From contig JAKUCV010000247.1 in assembly GCA_028386065.3 (NCBI GenBank), forward strand, positions 59,631-123,630: a DNA stretch of 64,000 bases. Reading direction: 5' to 3'. Shown here one piece after another: positions 44,586-55,588 of the stretch. This DNA comes from Turnera subulata (taxonomy: Eukaryota > Streptophyta > Magnoliopsida > Malpighiales > Passifloraceae). The notes below the pieces were generated by a model. That model saw nothing but the letters and a program-made list of their open reading frames with translations, had not been told where the DNA came from and ran no database searches. Each line of letters begins with the position of its first letter. Position 1 is the stretch's first letter. The position numbers and the translations under genes are program-made.

Positions 44586-47500
44586 CATACGATAGCGAGG
44601 TTTTTCTTGCACGGTTGATTGTGATGAACATGGGAGGTTTTGACATCATCTTGGGGATGGATTGGTTGTCCAAGTACAGTGCTATGGTGAACTGTCGAAC
44701 CAAGGAAGTGTTGTTGACTTCTGATGGTGGGCGAAAGGTTTTGTTGACAAGTATTGGGGGAGCTGCTACTACATGTAGTATCTCTGCTAATTAGGATGTT
44801 GGGATGAAGCCGTTGGATCCAGATACTTTGCTGACCCATGTCATGGGAGAAGAAGTTCAGACTCCGATTTTAGGGGACATCACACTTGTGAGGGAGTTTC
44901 CAGATGTGTTTTCGGAGGATCTGCCACGATTGCCACCTGACAGGGAAGTTGAGTACACCATCAGTTTGATGCCGGGAGTGACGCCTATCTCGATGGCACC
45001 ATATCGGATGGCATCGACAGAACTCCAGGAGTTGAAGAAGCAGTTGGATGAGCTGCTCGAGAAGGGTTTCATCCGACCTAGTACATCACCTTGGGGATCA
45101 CCAGTCCTCTTTGTGAAGAAGAAAGATGGCAGTTTGCGGATGTGTGTGGACTACCGACAGCTGAACAAAGTGACAGTGAAGAACAAGTACCCGCTTTCCA
45201 AGATTTATGACCTTTTTGATCAGTTGCAGGGAGCTACTGTATTTTCCAAGATAGATCTTCGATCTGGCTACCATCAGGTCAAGATTGCAAAGAAGGACAT
45301 ACCGAAGACGGCCTTCCGTACTCGGTATGGACATTTTGAGTTCACAGTGGTTCCTTTCGGTTTGACCAATGCACCTGCAGTTTTCATGTGCTTGATGCAC
45401 TTGGTCTTGAACGAGTTCTTGGACAAGTTTGTGGTAGTCTTCATCGATGACATTCTGATATACTCCAAGAGCAGGGAAGAACATGAGGAGCACCTGAGGG
45501 TAGTACTACAGAGGCTGCGAGAGAAAGAGTTGTATGCCAAGTTCAGTAAGTGCGAGTTCTGGCTTGAGGAAGTTGCATTCCTTGGACATGTTGTATCCAG
45601 GGATGGGATTAAGGTTGACCCTGCTAAAGTGAAAGCTGTTTTAGAGTGGGAGCCGCCCAAGACGGTACCCGAAGTTAGGAGTTTTCTTGGCCTTGTAGGA
45701 TATTACCGGAGATTCATTGAGGGTTTTTCCTTGATAGCCAGTCCCATGACCAAGCTAATGAGGAAAGATCAAGCCTTTGTATGGAGTGATGCCTGCTAGA
45801 AGAGGTTTGAGGAACTGAAGAAGAAGTTGACATCAGCACCAGTCTTGACAGTACCTAAGCCAGGGGTGGAGTACGTGTTGTTTTGTGATGCTTCAGGTCT
45901 TGGTTTAGGAGCAGTTCTGATGCAAGAGGGCCGAGTGATTGCCTATGCTTCGAGACAGTTGAGGCCACACGAGAAGAACTACCCGACACATGATCTAGAA
46001 ATGGCCTCAGTGATCCTTGCTTTGAAGATTTAGCGACATTATCTGTTTGGAGAGAGATGCCGGATCTTCACAGATCATAAAAGTCTCAAGTACATCATGA
46101 CTCAGAAGGAACTTAACCTGCGACAACGACGTTGGGTTGAGTTGCTGAATGATTATAATTGTACTATTGAGTATCACCCTGGAAAAGCTAATGTTGTAGC
46201 AGATGCTTTGAGCCGGAGACAACCAGAAGATGCTTCCATGACCTACTCGATGTCTTCACTCATCGATTTAAGGAAGATGGGAGTTGATTTGTCAGTTGAT
46301 GAGACAGGAGCTTTGTTGACCCATATTGAAGTCAAGTTTAACCTGAGAGGCTGGATTATGGAACTGCAAGATGGAGATCCCGACTTGATCAAGCTGAAGG
46401 AAGTAGTCCGTAGTGTGAAAGAAGATAAGTTTCGCATAGCTGAGGATAGTGCACTGATGCTGGGGAAACGCCTATGTGTACCTAGTGTTGGTGACCTACG
46501 CAGTCAGCTTTTGGAAGAAGGACATATGACGCCATATGCTATGCATCCCGGAAGCACCAAGATGTACCAGAATTTGAGGAGTCATTTTTGGTGGCCACGT
46601 ATGAAGAAAGATGTAGTCGAGTATGTGGCTAAGTGTATCATTTGTCAGCAAGTGAAAGCCGAGCATCAGGCTCCAGCGGGAAAGATGAGTTCTTTGACAG
46701 TGCTAGAGTGGAAGTGGGAGATGATCACTATGGGTTTTGTGGTTGGATTACCATTGACCCGGAGACAGCATGATGCCATCTGGGTTATTGTTGATCGACT
46801 TACAAAATCAGCTCATTTTCTCCCCATCCGACAGACAGATACTCTGGATAAGTTGGCGAAACAGTATATTGCAGAGATTGTGAGATTACATGGGATTCCT
46901 AAGTCCATAGTCTCAGACAGAGATCTGAGATTCACATCACGGTTTTGAAAGAGTCTGCAAGCAGCTTTGGGGACGAAGCTGAGTTTCAGCACTACATTTC
47001 ATCCTCAGACTGATGGACAGTCAGAGAGGACTATTCAGACGCTGGAGGACATGTTAAGGGCTTGTGCTCTTAATTTCAGTGGGAGTTGGGATCAGTATTT
47101 GTCCTTAGCGGAGTTCGCCTACAACAACAGTTTTCATTCCAGCATTGGCATGCCACCGTTTGAAGCTCTTTACGGATGGAAATGCCGAAGTCCAGTATGT
47201 TGGGATGAAGAAGGTCTCCATTTGATTGTGGGTCCAGATTTGGTTAAGCAGACAGTTGACAAGATTCAGGTAGTTAAGCAGAGTATGAAAGTAGCACAAG
47301 ACCGACAGAAGAGTTATGCTGATAAGCATCGTCGTGAGATGGAGTACCAAGTGGGAGAAAGAGTTTTCCTCCGAGTTGCACCTTGGAAAGGTGTTATCAG
47401 ATTCGGGAAAAGAGAGAAGCTGAGTCCCAGGTACTTCGGACCATATGAGATCGTGGAAAGGGTCGGACCCTTGGCGTAAGATTATCCTTACCAGAGGAGT

Positions 47501-47777
47501 TGTCCCGGATTCATGATGTGTTTCATGTTTCCATGTTGAGGAGGTACAGATCTGATCCGAGTCATGTGGTTACTACAGCAGATGTTGAGGTCGCAGAGGA
47601 TCTTAGTATACAGAATTACCGGAGCAGATTCTTGCCCGAGAGGTCAGACAGTTGAGGAACCGAGTCATTCCGATGGTAAAAATCAAGTGGAGCAAGCACT
47701 CTGCGAACGAGTTCACGTGGGAAGTTGAGGAGCACATGCGCTCTCAGTATCCGCACCTGTTTACAGCACCAGAGTGA
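44586..47777 (+). pseudogene. pol: Chromovirus A1 pol (degraded)
   Basis: Continues the protease ('VMNMGGFDIILGMDWLS') after the nested LTR. TAG at about 44791 (Gln in A2). 44804-45799: RT with FIDD; TAG at about 45797 (Gln). 45827-46033: RNase H with intact CDAS and HDLEMA; TAG at about 46031 (Trp). 46097-46948: RNase H end, integrase zinc finger and catalytic core; the integrase first Asp block reads MGF where others have MDF, so a catalytic Asp is lost. TGA at about 46946 (Trp). 46967-47479: integrase end with [11 protein letters not shown]; frameshift near 47479 and another near 47605; chromodomain remnant to 47777 ('[21 protein letters not shown]'). Confidence 0.85.
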
Positions 47778-47796
47778 ATTTCAGGGTACGAAATTC

Positions 47797-47813
47797 TTTT
47801 AAGGTGGGTAGGC
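47797..47813 (+). other. Polypurine tract of A1
   Basis: 'tttaaggtgggtaggc' directly before the 3' LTR, matching the tract of the gene A/B element. Confidence 0.7.
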
Positions 47814-50543
47814 TGTAACAGCCCGGGTAATTTTTAAGTTTTTACCGTCACCGTAAAATATATTTTACAGTTATTTACCATAAAAATTAATTTACGGTAA
47901 TTTGAGCTTCGGATTCCGAAACCAAGCCCTGTCCCACGCTCGGGATTTTTCTGCGGATTTTCCGGACCAAGTTGGAATTTTTCGGGTCTAGAAATCTTCA
48001 GAAAAGTCGGGAATAACCCCGAGTTATCGGACCATAAATAAAGTCAAGGGGGTATTAGTTATTTTCTGGTCCGGACGGGACACGCCTCACAAGCTGCACA
48101 GCACGAGGCAGCCGCCACCCACTTTGAAGCTTGTGAGTGGACTGTGCCACCCGTGAAAAACCAGTATCCTGCCCGTGCCTAGCCCTTGTCCTGCACTACA
48201 TGCCATGATTCTTTCTCTGCCCTTCTTTTCCTCTTCCTCCTGCCTACAACACACAACCGCCATTTCTTTCTTGTTTCACCTACAAAACCTACAAACCACC
48301 TACTGCAAACCTTTACCACCTGCAACAAGAAGAAAAAAAAAAGAAACAACAACAACACACACACACCAGCACAAAACGTCGCCGTTTTCCCCCTCTCCCC
48401 TTCTTCTTTTCTTTTTCTTTCTTCCCCTTCGTGAGCCACCCGTGGCCGTGAACCCGCTGCCACCAAACCACCAGCACCGACCACACGCAGCCACCGCGCA
48501 CCGCCACCCGCCTTCGCCCTTCTCTCCTTCTTCCTCCTCCGCCGACGCTGTGCAAGTCACGCAGCCATCGCCAAGCAGCCGTGACGCCGACGAGCAGACT
48601 GCCTCCACCCGCGAGCAAAGCAGCCGACGTCGCCTCCTCCTTGCTCGCGTCGGACTCGCCCCACACCTTCCTCCTTCCTCACGTCGCTCGCCCCATCCGT
48701 CGCTCGCCGTCGCCGCGCCGCCACCTCTGCAAATCGAGGTGAGACAACCCAGTTGCATGATGGTATGGTCGGGTTGACCCGATTAGGGATGGACCTGAAT
48801 TTGAGTGAGTTCGGGCTTGGTCAGTAGATTGGGCTATGGGTTGCTGGGCTGTGTACTGGGCCGGATCTCTAGGCCTGCACATGGGCTGCACCTGTGCTCC
48901 TATTTGGGGTCTGGGCTTGGCACTGTGCAAGGCCTGATCTGGTACTGTTTGGGCCCAATCCGATTTTTTTTTAAAAAAAGAGAGAAAATATAATCTGGGA
49001 AAAAATATATATAAATGGGAGGAAATAATATTCTGGAATAACTTGGGAAATAAAAATAATTGGTAGAAAATAATATTTTTTGGGAAAATATACTATATAT
49101 GGGATAGTAATTATCTTGAAGAATAATTTTGGAAAGGGTATTATCAAGATAATAAAATACCGGAATAATATCCGGGTATAGGTATAAGTATAGTATTATT
49201 TTAGACACTGGAAATAAATGGTGAATTATGACGATAATAGAAATTAACCCGGGGAAGTAACCGAGACGAGTTTATATTTAATTTACGGCATACAGTAGTA
49301 GCATGACATTTGCATTACACTTATGTGTGCATATTACTTGTTTGATATAGGAGTTGATAACGAGCAGATACCTGAGGAACCGGACTTGGAGTCTGTTGGA
49401 CATTTCCAAAACTGATAATCGGCTAAGGTGAGGATGGAACCCTTGATATGTGCCCGTAGTACTGTGTATGATTTGTTGTTTGATTGAACTGCTGGTATGA
49501 TTATTGTTGGCTATTTGACTGCCATGATATTGTTGCTGTTGTTGGTTAGCTGTGTTATTAATCTGTGAAACCTGTGCTGAGATTATGTTGAACTATTAGT
49601 TGTGAGTAATTAGTGTTACGAGATTGTTGACTGGATGAGTCTGTAGATTAATCTGAGGTAATAGAAAATGGATAATTGATGGAAGAGTAATGGAATTGGA
49701 CTGAATTTGAGACGATGATATAATTGTCACGTGGAAAGTAGTGGTACGACTAGATGGTTAGAAGCTAGTTCTGTGGTGTCTTGGCCGGTTTGGTTGGTTG
49801 TTGGGGATGTTGATCCCGGATGATGTTGTTATTGGGATGTTGATCCCGAATTTGTTGATATTGGGATGTTGATCCCGGATTGGTTGTGATTGGGATGTTG
49901 ATCCTGGATTGTGATTTGGCCTGGCATCCGGAATTAGTTAATAACCAGGTACGACCCTAGCTTGTCCAGTGACGGGGCCCCGGAAGATAAAATTGGTAAT
50001 AATAACAATAATAAGCATTCTTTTGGTCTTGGCTCAGTTGTAGTCTGGTAGGATCTTTGTGTTGTGATTGTCTGTGTTTATTTCGAAAGTATTATGGTTG
50101 ATTATATATCTCTGTTTATCCTTCGTCGGTGAGCACTTCGGACTCACCCCTCACCTACGGGGTTTCATCCCGTAGGTTTAGTTGCTTCGTAGTTCAGGTA
50201 CGACGTTCATTGGCTGCTGCTTTCTTCTCCACCTGACTCCGGATCCATACCTCCGCTGCATGTGCATATAAGTCTTTCGCTGCTGTATCATATATGTTGC
50301 TGTGTTGTTGCTTTCCTATATTGCTTATGATGTTGATATACTGGATTGTGCTGCTTTGTTGAGCTTTGAGTGTGGATTGAATAATGGTCCCCGAGTGTGG
50401 GTGACAAGAAGTTGCTTTGTACTTTTGCTGTATTTGGAATTTACCGTGTAGTATTTTGACTGCGATGTACTGTCTGTTCCATCAATAAGAATAGTTTCGG
50501 CACGTGTTTACTGTGTATGGTAAATACGGGTCGGGGTGCTTCA
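47814..50543 (+). repeat. 3' LTR of chromovirus A1
   Basis: 2730 bp, TGTAACAGCCC...GGGGTGCTTCA. Same modules as the 5' LTR: donor 48738/48739, exon 49351-49427, minisatellite 49800-49912, hairpins 50126-50176 with a perfect CCTACGGG/CCCGTAGG stem. A 200-codon Pro/Ser-rich frame (48175-48777) crosses the donor and is probably not a gene. Confidence 0.9.
49351..49427 (+). other. Predicted LTR internal exon (A1, 3' LTR)
   Basis: 77 nt, same sequence class and peptide as 39024-39100. Confidence 0.45.
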
Positions 50544-52223
50544 TTATATAGATTATTGATATTTCTTTATATTAATTAGATTGATTTCACGCGGGGTTAA
50601 GATAGTATTATGATAAAATTCTATACTAAAAAAAAGAAGAGTTATTATTTGAGTGATAAACTGACTGTATTTAAAAAAAATGATCCAATTTGTCGTCTAA
50701 AAAACTAAGGAATTGAAAGATTTGGGTTAGTCCTTATGAGAAGTTGAACGCTTGAAATTCATAACTACTACATGCTATTTATATTTACGATGTGTTAGAA
50801 TAGATTTTTAAAATAACTGTTATGCCCTTAATTATAATAAAAAAGAGAAGAATATTTTAGTATTTCAATTTCTGCAAGTTTTGGTGACTTGTGGTTTTAT
50901 ATATAGTATAGATATGTCGAGTTGCCAAACTAATTGGCCTCTGATACTTGCCATAAGCCAAAGCCAAATAGAATGGGGTTCCAGAGGGTGATGAATGGTG
51001 GATTGCTTGGTTAGAGATACACTAGGGAAGGGAGAGAAGGATCTGATCTTTGATGGGGAAGATTGCATATGTATCCAGTGGAAACATTCCATATCCTTTG
51101 GAAACTGTGGCAGGAGGCCTTTTCTGCACCAGCATCTCCCAGTCACTACTTGGACTCACTCCACCAGAAGCAGAAACAAACAAACAAACAGGTATCAACT
51201 ATGATGCCTCATTTTTTATAACCCAGCTGGTGTGTCGCGATGGTGCTGGACGCATGATATATAGATGGGATCCTAGCATCACCAAACGCTCAATCAATAG
51301 CAGTCCGTGAATCCATCCCTCCTCCTCCTAGCCATTGTTGATGTTAAAATGCACATGCCACCGCGCCTGTGGTAGTGCAGTGACATTCAACCTTTAGCTA
51401 TGGCTACCACTGCTATATCATATGCAAAAAGAACTAATGCCAAGTCTAGACTGTATTTGAGCAGGAAAATTCCCAAGCAAAGGAGATTTAATGGTTTGGT
51501 TTAGCTCGGGTACTGGAGTATAATGAAGACCAAGCAGAAGAATAGGTAGTGGATTGACCTTTTGGCGAAAAGAAGGAAAGACCCGAAAAAGTTTTGCATT
51601 ATGTAGCATATATATAGAAAATGAGAATAGTTGTATTTTGAAGGAGAAAATGCACGCCCAACCACCCGTGAATCAGGATTTATTATCTTTTTCTTCAAGT
51701 GGGGTTCCATTTCAGCAAAGAATCGTCCATGTTCCTAGTCTTTTAGATATTTTGTCCGACCAAGAATGCTCTTAACTCACTCTTGGTCTTCTGTCCAACC
51801 GAAAATCGACAATGATATTTGTTTTTAATTGATTTGGGAACCATGCCATTACAGAGACCAGTAATAAACCGAAACCTTGTGCAAGAGAGGGATCCTTCAT
51901 AAATTCGGTGGGTTGTTGTGAGAAAATGAATCGCCTTGAAATGGGACATTGACGTTCCATTTATTAGTTGGCAGAAATCTTCCCACCTTTCAGCCACTAC
52001 CAAAGAGATTTCGGACCATGAGGAAAGAAGTTGAACAATTCAACATCCCCCACAAATGTCAGCCGGCTTTTCCCTCTTACAGAACATCATTTTCCTTTCC
52101 CTGGTATGACAGAAGAAGAAGCAACAACAGCATAGACGATATGAACTAACAACCAAATCACTGCCCAACAACAAATGCTCCGATGCATTCAACCAAGCAC
52201 AATACTTTTTTAACTAATAGAAT
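50544..52223. other. Low-repeat stretch without a supported gene
   Basis: 50696-50737 duplicates 37033-37074. 51050-51310 is an 86-codon frame of ordinary composition with a possible donor (AACAG/GTATC near 51190); it could be a host exon, but I see no partner. The rest shows nothing recognisable. Confidence 0.4.
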
Positions 52224-52318
52224 ACCGCCTCAGAATTGCAGAAAATGTCAGCAAGGCCCAAAGAGCCATTCAGTCCCGAAAGATGGTGCATTTGGTGACT
52301 GTTATCATCATCGGCAGC
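52224..52318 (-). ncRNA. C/D box snoRNA, dual guide for 25S and 5.8S rRNA (snoR39BY-like)
   Basis: A 95-nt minus-strand snoRNA guiding 2'-O-methylation of rRNA in the nucleolus. Terminal stem GCUGCC (52313-52318) with GGCGGU (52224-52229), six pairs including wobble. C box GATGATGA (52305-52312), D' box CTGA (52270-52273), D box CTGA (52230-52233). The guide before D' is complementary to CCCGAAAGATGGTG, a 14-nt stretch of 25S/28S rRNA, with the fifth base placing the methyl group on the G of CCCG. The guide before D is complementary to AATTGCAGAA of 5.8S rRNA, pointing to the G of AATTG. This pair of targets is what I recall for plant snoR39BY (yeast snR39b plus the 5.8S Gm site). The name is from memory; the boxes, stem and guides are seen in the sequence. 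Confidence 0.82.
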
Positions 52319-53178
52319 TTCTCAATTCAAAAACAATTTCTTGAGAAAACAATGGGATTCAAAACACACACACATTTGATGTCTGAATTCACCTATAGGC
52401 AAGGAACAAAACAATTTGTAAATAATAACTGTCCCTAACCCTCAAACTGACTCAGGACATGGATAAGACCCAGCTTAATATTAGCCTCCGTCGGGACCAA
52501 AAAAAGGGCAGCAATACACTTAATTGCACCTTTCGGTTTTTGAGAGGCTAATATTAAGACTCCCAATCCAAAAATCAACATAGTCAGCGTAGCAACAAAC
52601 AAACAATAAAGATCCAAGCTTTTTTAAACAACAACAATTGAAAACCCAAAAAACCCACAAATAGAGCAAAAGAATGTCCAAATCTATCTAGGAAAGGAAC
52701 ACCTCCAGAAAGAAATTAAGTTCCACACCCTCAAACCGATTCGGATTTAAATGATCTATGCCTTTGTCTGAACCAGACGGCGCTTATTCATTACAGCCTT
52801 CTGGTTATTCGAAGGCAAATTCACACACAAACAAAACATATCACAACAACTAGAAAAAATTTTCTGTGGATGGGGAAAATGTACAAGGCTGCTTGGGAGA
52901 CCACTTGAGGTAAAAACCGCTAAAGGGTCCCCTCAAAAGGGCCTTAAAAGACCAAAGGCATCAGTGAAGACACATTTGGTCCTGGGTTTAATGTGTGCCT
53001 CCTAACTAAGCCAAATATGAAACTGAAACTGGTAAGTTTTTCTCCATATGGCTACTCAAAGAGGCAATCCAGCGTAAGCAAAACTAAAAGACTTAAAAAA
53101 AAAAAAACACTAGGTGAAATTCAGAGAGTGGAGTAGAGATACAAGGAAACAGAGGACGGTGATTTGAACGGAGGAGGC
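52319..53178 (-). other. Transcribed-looking spacer between promoter and snoRNA
   Basis: No protein gene supported. Several short perfect stems are visible (for example GACCAAA/TTTGGTC near 52950-52985). On the minus strand this would be the leader or intron of the snoRNA host transcript; I found no second convincing C/D or H/ACA RNA in it. Confidence 0.35.
52474..52558. repeat. 15-bp perfect inverted repeat
   Basis: CTTAATATTAGCCTC (52474-52488) and its exact reverse complement GAGGCTAATATTAAG (52544-52558) with a 55-bp loop; a small hairpin on either strand. Confidence 0.7.
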
Positions 53179-53354
53179 TAGGGTTTCTGAAGATTGGGGC
53201 AATGTGATTTTTAGGGTTGGCTTGGTTACGCTGGGGAACAGGGGAAAGGGAACTTTATAGGGGGGAGAGAGATCAAATCGCGGAGAAGAGGAAACAAGTC
53301 CAAACATGGGTTTTGGGCTCATTGGGTCAATCCTTCTTGTGACGGTCTAGCCCA
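53179..53354 (-). promoter_or_regulatory. Promoter-like region: TATA, telo-boxes, TGGGCT elements
   Basis: Minus-strand TATAAAG at 53253-53259; telo-boxes AACCCTA (53212-53218) and AAACCCTA (53179-53186) just downstream, in pyrimidine-rich leader-like text; TGGGCT/AGCCCA (site II type) at 53314-53319 and 53349-53354 upstream. This combination is typical of plant ribosomal-protein and snoRNA promoters, and the snoRNA lies about 900 bp downstream on the same strand. Function is inferred. Confidence 0.55.
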
Positions 53355-53359
53355 AGGCT

Positions 53360-53824
53360 ATAAGCTGTTCCCAGTTCCAATTTCTTTAGCTCATCTAGGA
53401 TCTCCTTTCAGTTTGCTTTAGCCCATGTACCTTTATGTTTCAAAGGTTGCCTCCCGAACCTATTATCTAGCTGTTATATTATATTAAAGCGGAGACCTCA
53501 ATCTGGTGAGGACACCTGGCAATTGTGGCACATACATGTGGCGATTTTGGTTTAAATGTATGATAATTGTATCTTTGTTCATTTATGAATCTATCCATGA
53601 ATCTTATTAGGGTGACGATTTTGTAACCGAAATCAACTGTATAGATTTGTATGCATAAATGTGAGACTTTGAACTATGTAATTACATGTGAGTAAATACA
53701 TGCATGTGATTGAAACATTGAAGTAAAGCCTCTCCGGTTGTCTCTTGAATGCAAGGTTGGAGGTTCTGGAAAGTGGGGAGTCGCATTGCACTTAAAGGTC
53801 ATTGTGTTTTAAGGCCCAAAGGTC
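53360..53824. other. Boundary region without a recognised feature
   Basis: Leads into the gypsy fragment; the exact edge is not visible (probably between 53740 and 53820). Confidence 0.4.
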
Positions 53825-54034
53825 ATGTTGTTGCCCTCCCAAGGTGATGCAAGTGATGGAGCCATAACATTGCCTCAAGGTCCAATTACAAGGAACACTT
53901 CAAGAAGGCTAAGGAATCAACCTCTACATCACATTCAAGCCTTGATCAACACGGAACTTGAAGAACACACAATGATCAAGGTTGAGAAGGAGCTGAAACC
54001 GAAACCCATATGTTTGCTTGCTATTGAAGAGTAA
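53825..54034 (+). pseudogene. Ty3/gypsy polyprotein C-terminal tail
   Basis: 69 residues with 'LPQGPITRNTSRRL' and an acidic-basic tail, like the C-terminal end of plant gypsy polyproteins ('GPITR..AK' motif). It precedes an LTR, as expected for a 3' end. The rest of pol is missing. Confidence 0.5.
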
Positions 54035-54059
54035 TCGGCTCAAGGAAGCAAGTGGGGTC

Positions 54060-55455
54060 CAGTCGACAACACCCCAGCCCATGTGGGCCCATGTCGACAT
54101 ATCTCTTAAGTTTTATTTAGGTTAGCCGAAATTTTATGTTATTCTTTGTTGTTAATTTCGGCATGGTTTAATTTGTTAGATTTAAGTTTGGGCTTTAGTT
54201 AATTAGTTTGGGCTATTGTTGTTTGGGTTTATTTGAGTTCGATTCAATGTTGGATTCACTTAAAACCTAGTTGATTTCGGGTTAGAATAGGTGTCAAACT
54301 TGGAGACAAAGTCAAAATCCAATTTGACTAGGATTTGGGATTGATGCCAAATTAGGGTTAGGGATTTAGTATAAATAGGGAGTCTTTTCTATTGATTTCG
54401 ACATGACTATTTTGAGAGAATAAAATTGCCTTTGAGGTACTCTTGGATTGTGGATTCAATCATGATCGAGAGTGGATTCTCTTGGTTTTATATTAGGGTT
54501 TGAGTTTACTTATCAAGTGTCTTGCTTGTGGCGTTTATTCAATTCCTTGTGATTCTAATCCCTTTGTTGCCTATTCCTTAATTGAGTCTAGGAGGTGAAG
54601 AATAGAATTGCTAAAACCTATTGTTGTGTATCTACTTCTTTGTTGTCTAATCCGGTGCAGAGATTAGGAGGTGAAGGAGACTTACACGGCGAGTTTGATT
54701 GAGATTGACGATCGGGACAATCAGATAGTTACGGAAGTGGAACTAGTGGAATCTAGGGCTGTTGCCGTATCATCTTTTGGTAGCGAAGCTGAAGTTTCAA
54801 TCAATCATATCCTTTTGTGTTTGTGTTTTTAATTTAATCGTGGCCTTTTCAATTCTTGTTCTTGTTGTCGATTTTTATATATATATAAAAAAAAAGTTTG
54901 TCGATTGTGTGTTACTTGCTGTCGACAAAAGAAATAAAAAAAAAAGAGAAAGTGCAAGTCGACTTGGTTGATTGTGTTGGAATTGGAATTGTGGCATTGG
55001 ATTGCAAGATTATCAAGTATTTCTTGCAGGGAATTCAATTGATTGATTGTTGTTTGTGAATTGGTTGATTGAAATCAAGGAGAAGTTGGAATATCTGCTG
55101 TTTTGGAATCGATTTCTGCAGGAGAAGATTGCTGTGAATAGTCGAAATTTTGTATATCAACTGATATACAACACTTGCTGCCGGATTATTTCTTTTTTGC
55201 TGAATTCGATTTGAGCTTTCTATTGTGTTGGGTGATTGTTGTTTCATAATTGCTCAATTGTGCAAATAATCTTTCACATACATATTCTTGTTCTTGTGTG
55301 TGATCAATCTTTTCTATCTTGGTGTCGAAATTGCCTCTAGAATTGATATCTTATCTTTCTTTCTTTAGGTTTCCTTGATTCCTTGAATTATTGCTACTAG
55401 TTGGTTGCTTGATTTTGTTTATTTGAACCTAACATATAAAATTGAAGCAGAATCA
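54060..55455 (+). repeat. Gypsy LTR (edges approximate)
   Basis: Lies between the polyprotein tail and a gag. TATAAATA at 54370-54377 with downstream leader-like text. Possible start TGTCGACAT at 54092 (or a few bases earlier). End near 55454, followed by 'TGGTAAGAGGC' (55460-55470), a degenerate match to the Met-tRNA primer site. Not related to the Tekay LTRs. Confidence 0.5.
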
Positions 55456-55588
55456 AGAGTGGTAAGAGGCTGAGAGTTCATTATCTGCCAACAAACACGA
55501 GAGACACACGTGAGGAGTTTTACCATTAACGAATTTCTTACAGGTTTCTTTCACAAGGTCTTCAGTTTATGACTCAGACTGGCCTGTT

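Larger units (their letters stand above)
37476..50543 (+). mobile_element. Tekay/Del-like chromovirus A1, plus strand, with a nested solo LTR
   Basis: 5' LTR 37476-40215, primer-binding site, gag, pol, polypurine tract, 3' LTR 47814-50543. A foreign solo LTR (41790-44585) with its own target duplication interrupts the gag-protease region. Without it the element is about 10.27 kb. Flanks 'ataca' and 'ttata' do not give a clear target duplication. Seven nonsense changes and two frameshifts were found. Confidence 0.88.

Noticed and set aside
48175..48777. 200-codon Pro/Ser-rich open frame in an LTR as an independent gene
   Set aside because: It is GC-rich, low complexity, open in other frames and strands too, and crosses a conserved splice donor.
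52040..52100. Second C/D snoRNA candidate (ATGATGT with a later CTGA, minus strand)
   Set aside because: No terminal stem, imperfect C box and no guide matching an rRNA stretch I know.
52474..52490. TAATATTAG resembling the geminivirus origin nonamer
   Set aside because: The nonamer is TAATATTAC within a specific stem-loop; here the base differs and no replication gene is present.
52750..52815. Possible H/ACA RNA (AACCAGA/TCTGGTT stem followed by AGACAA on the minus strand)
   Set aside because: The hairpin is only about 37 nt, no second hairpin plus ACA could be placed, and an alternative pairing exists.
53110..53322. 70-codon minus-strand frame over the promoter-like region
   Set aside because: Its ATG lies upstream of the TATA box, so it would not be in the transcript.
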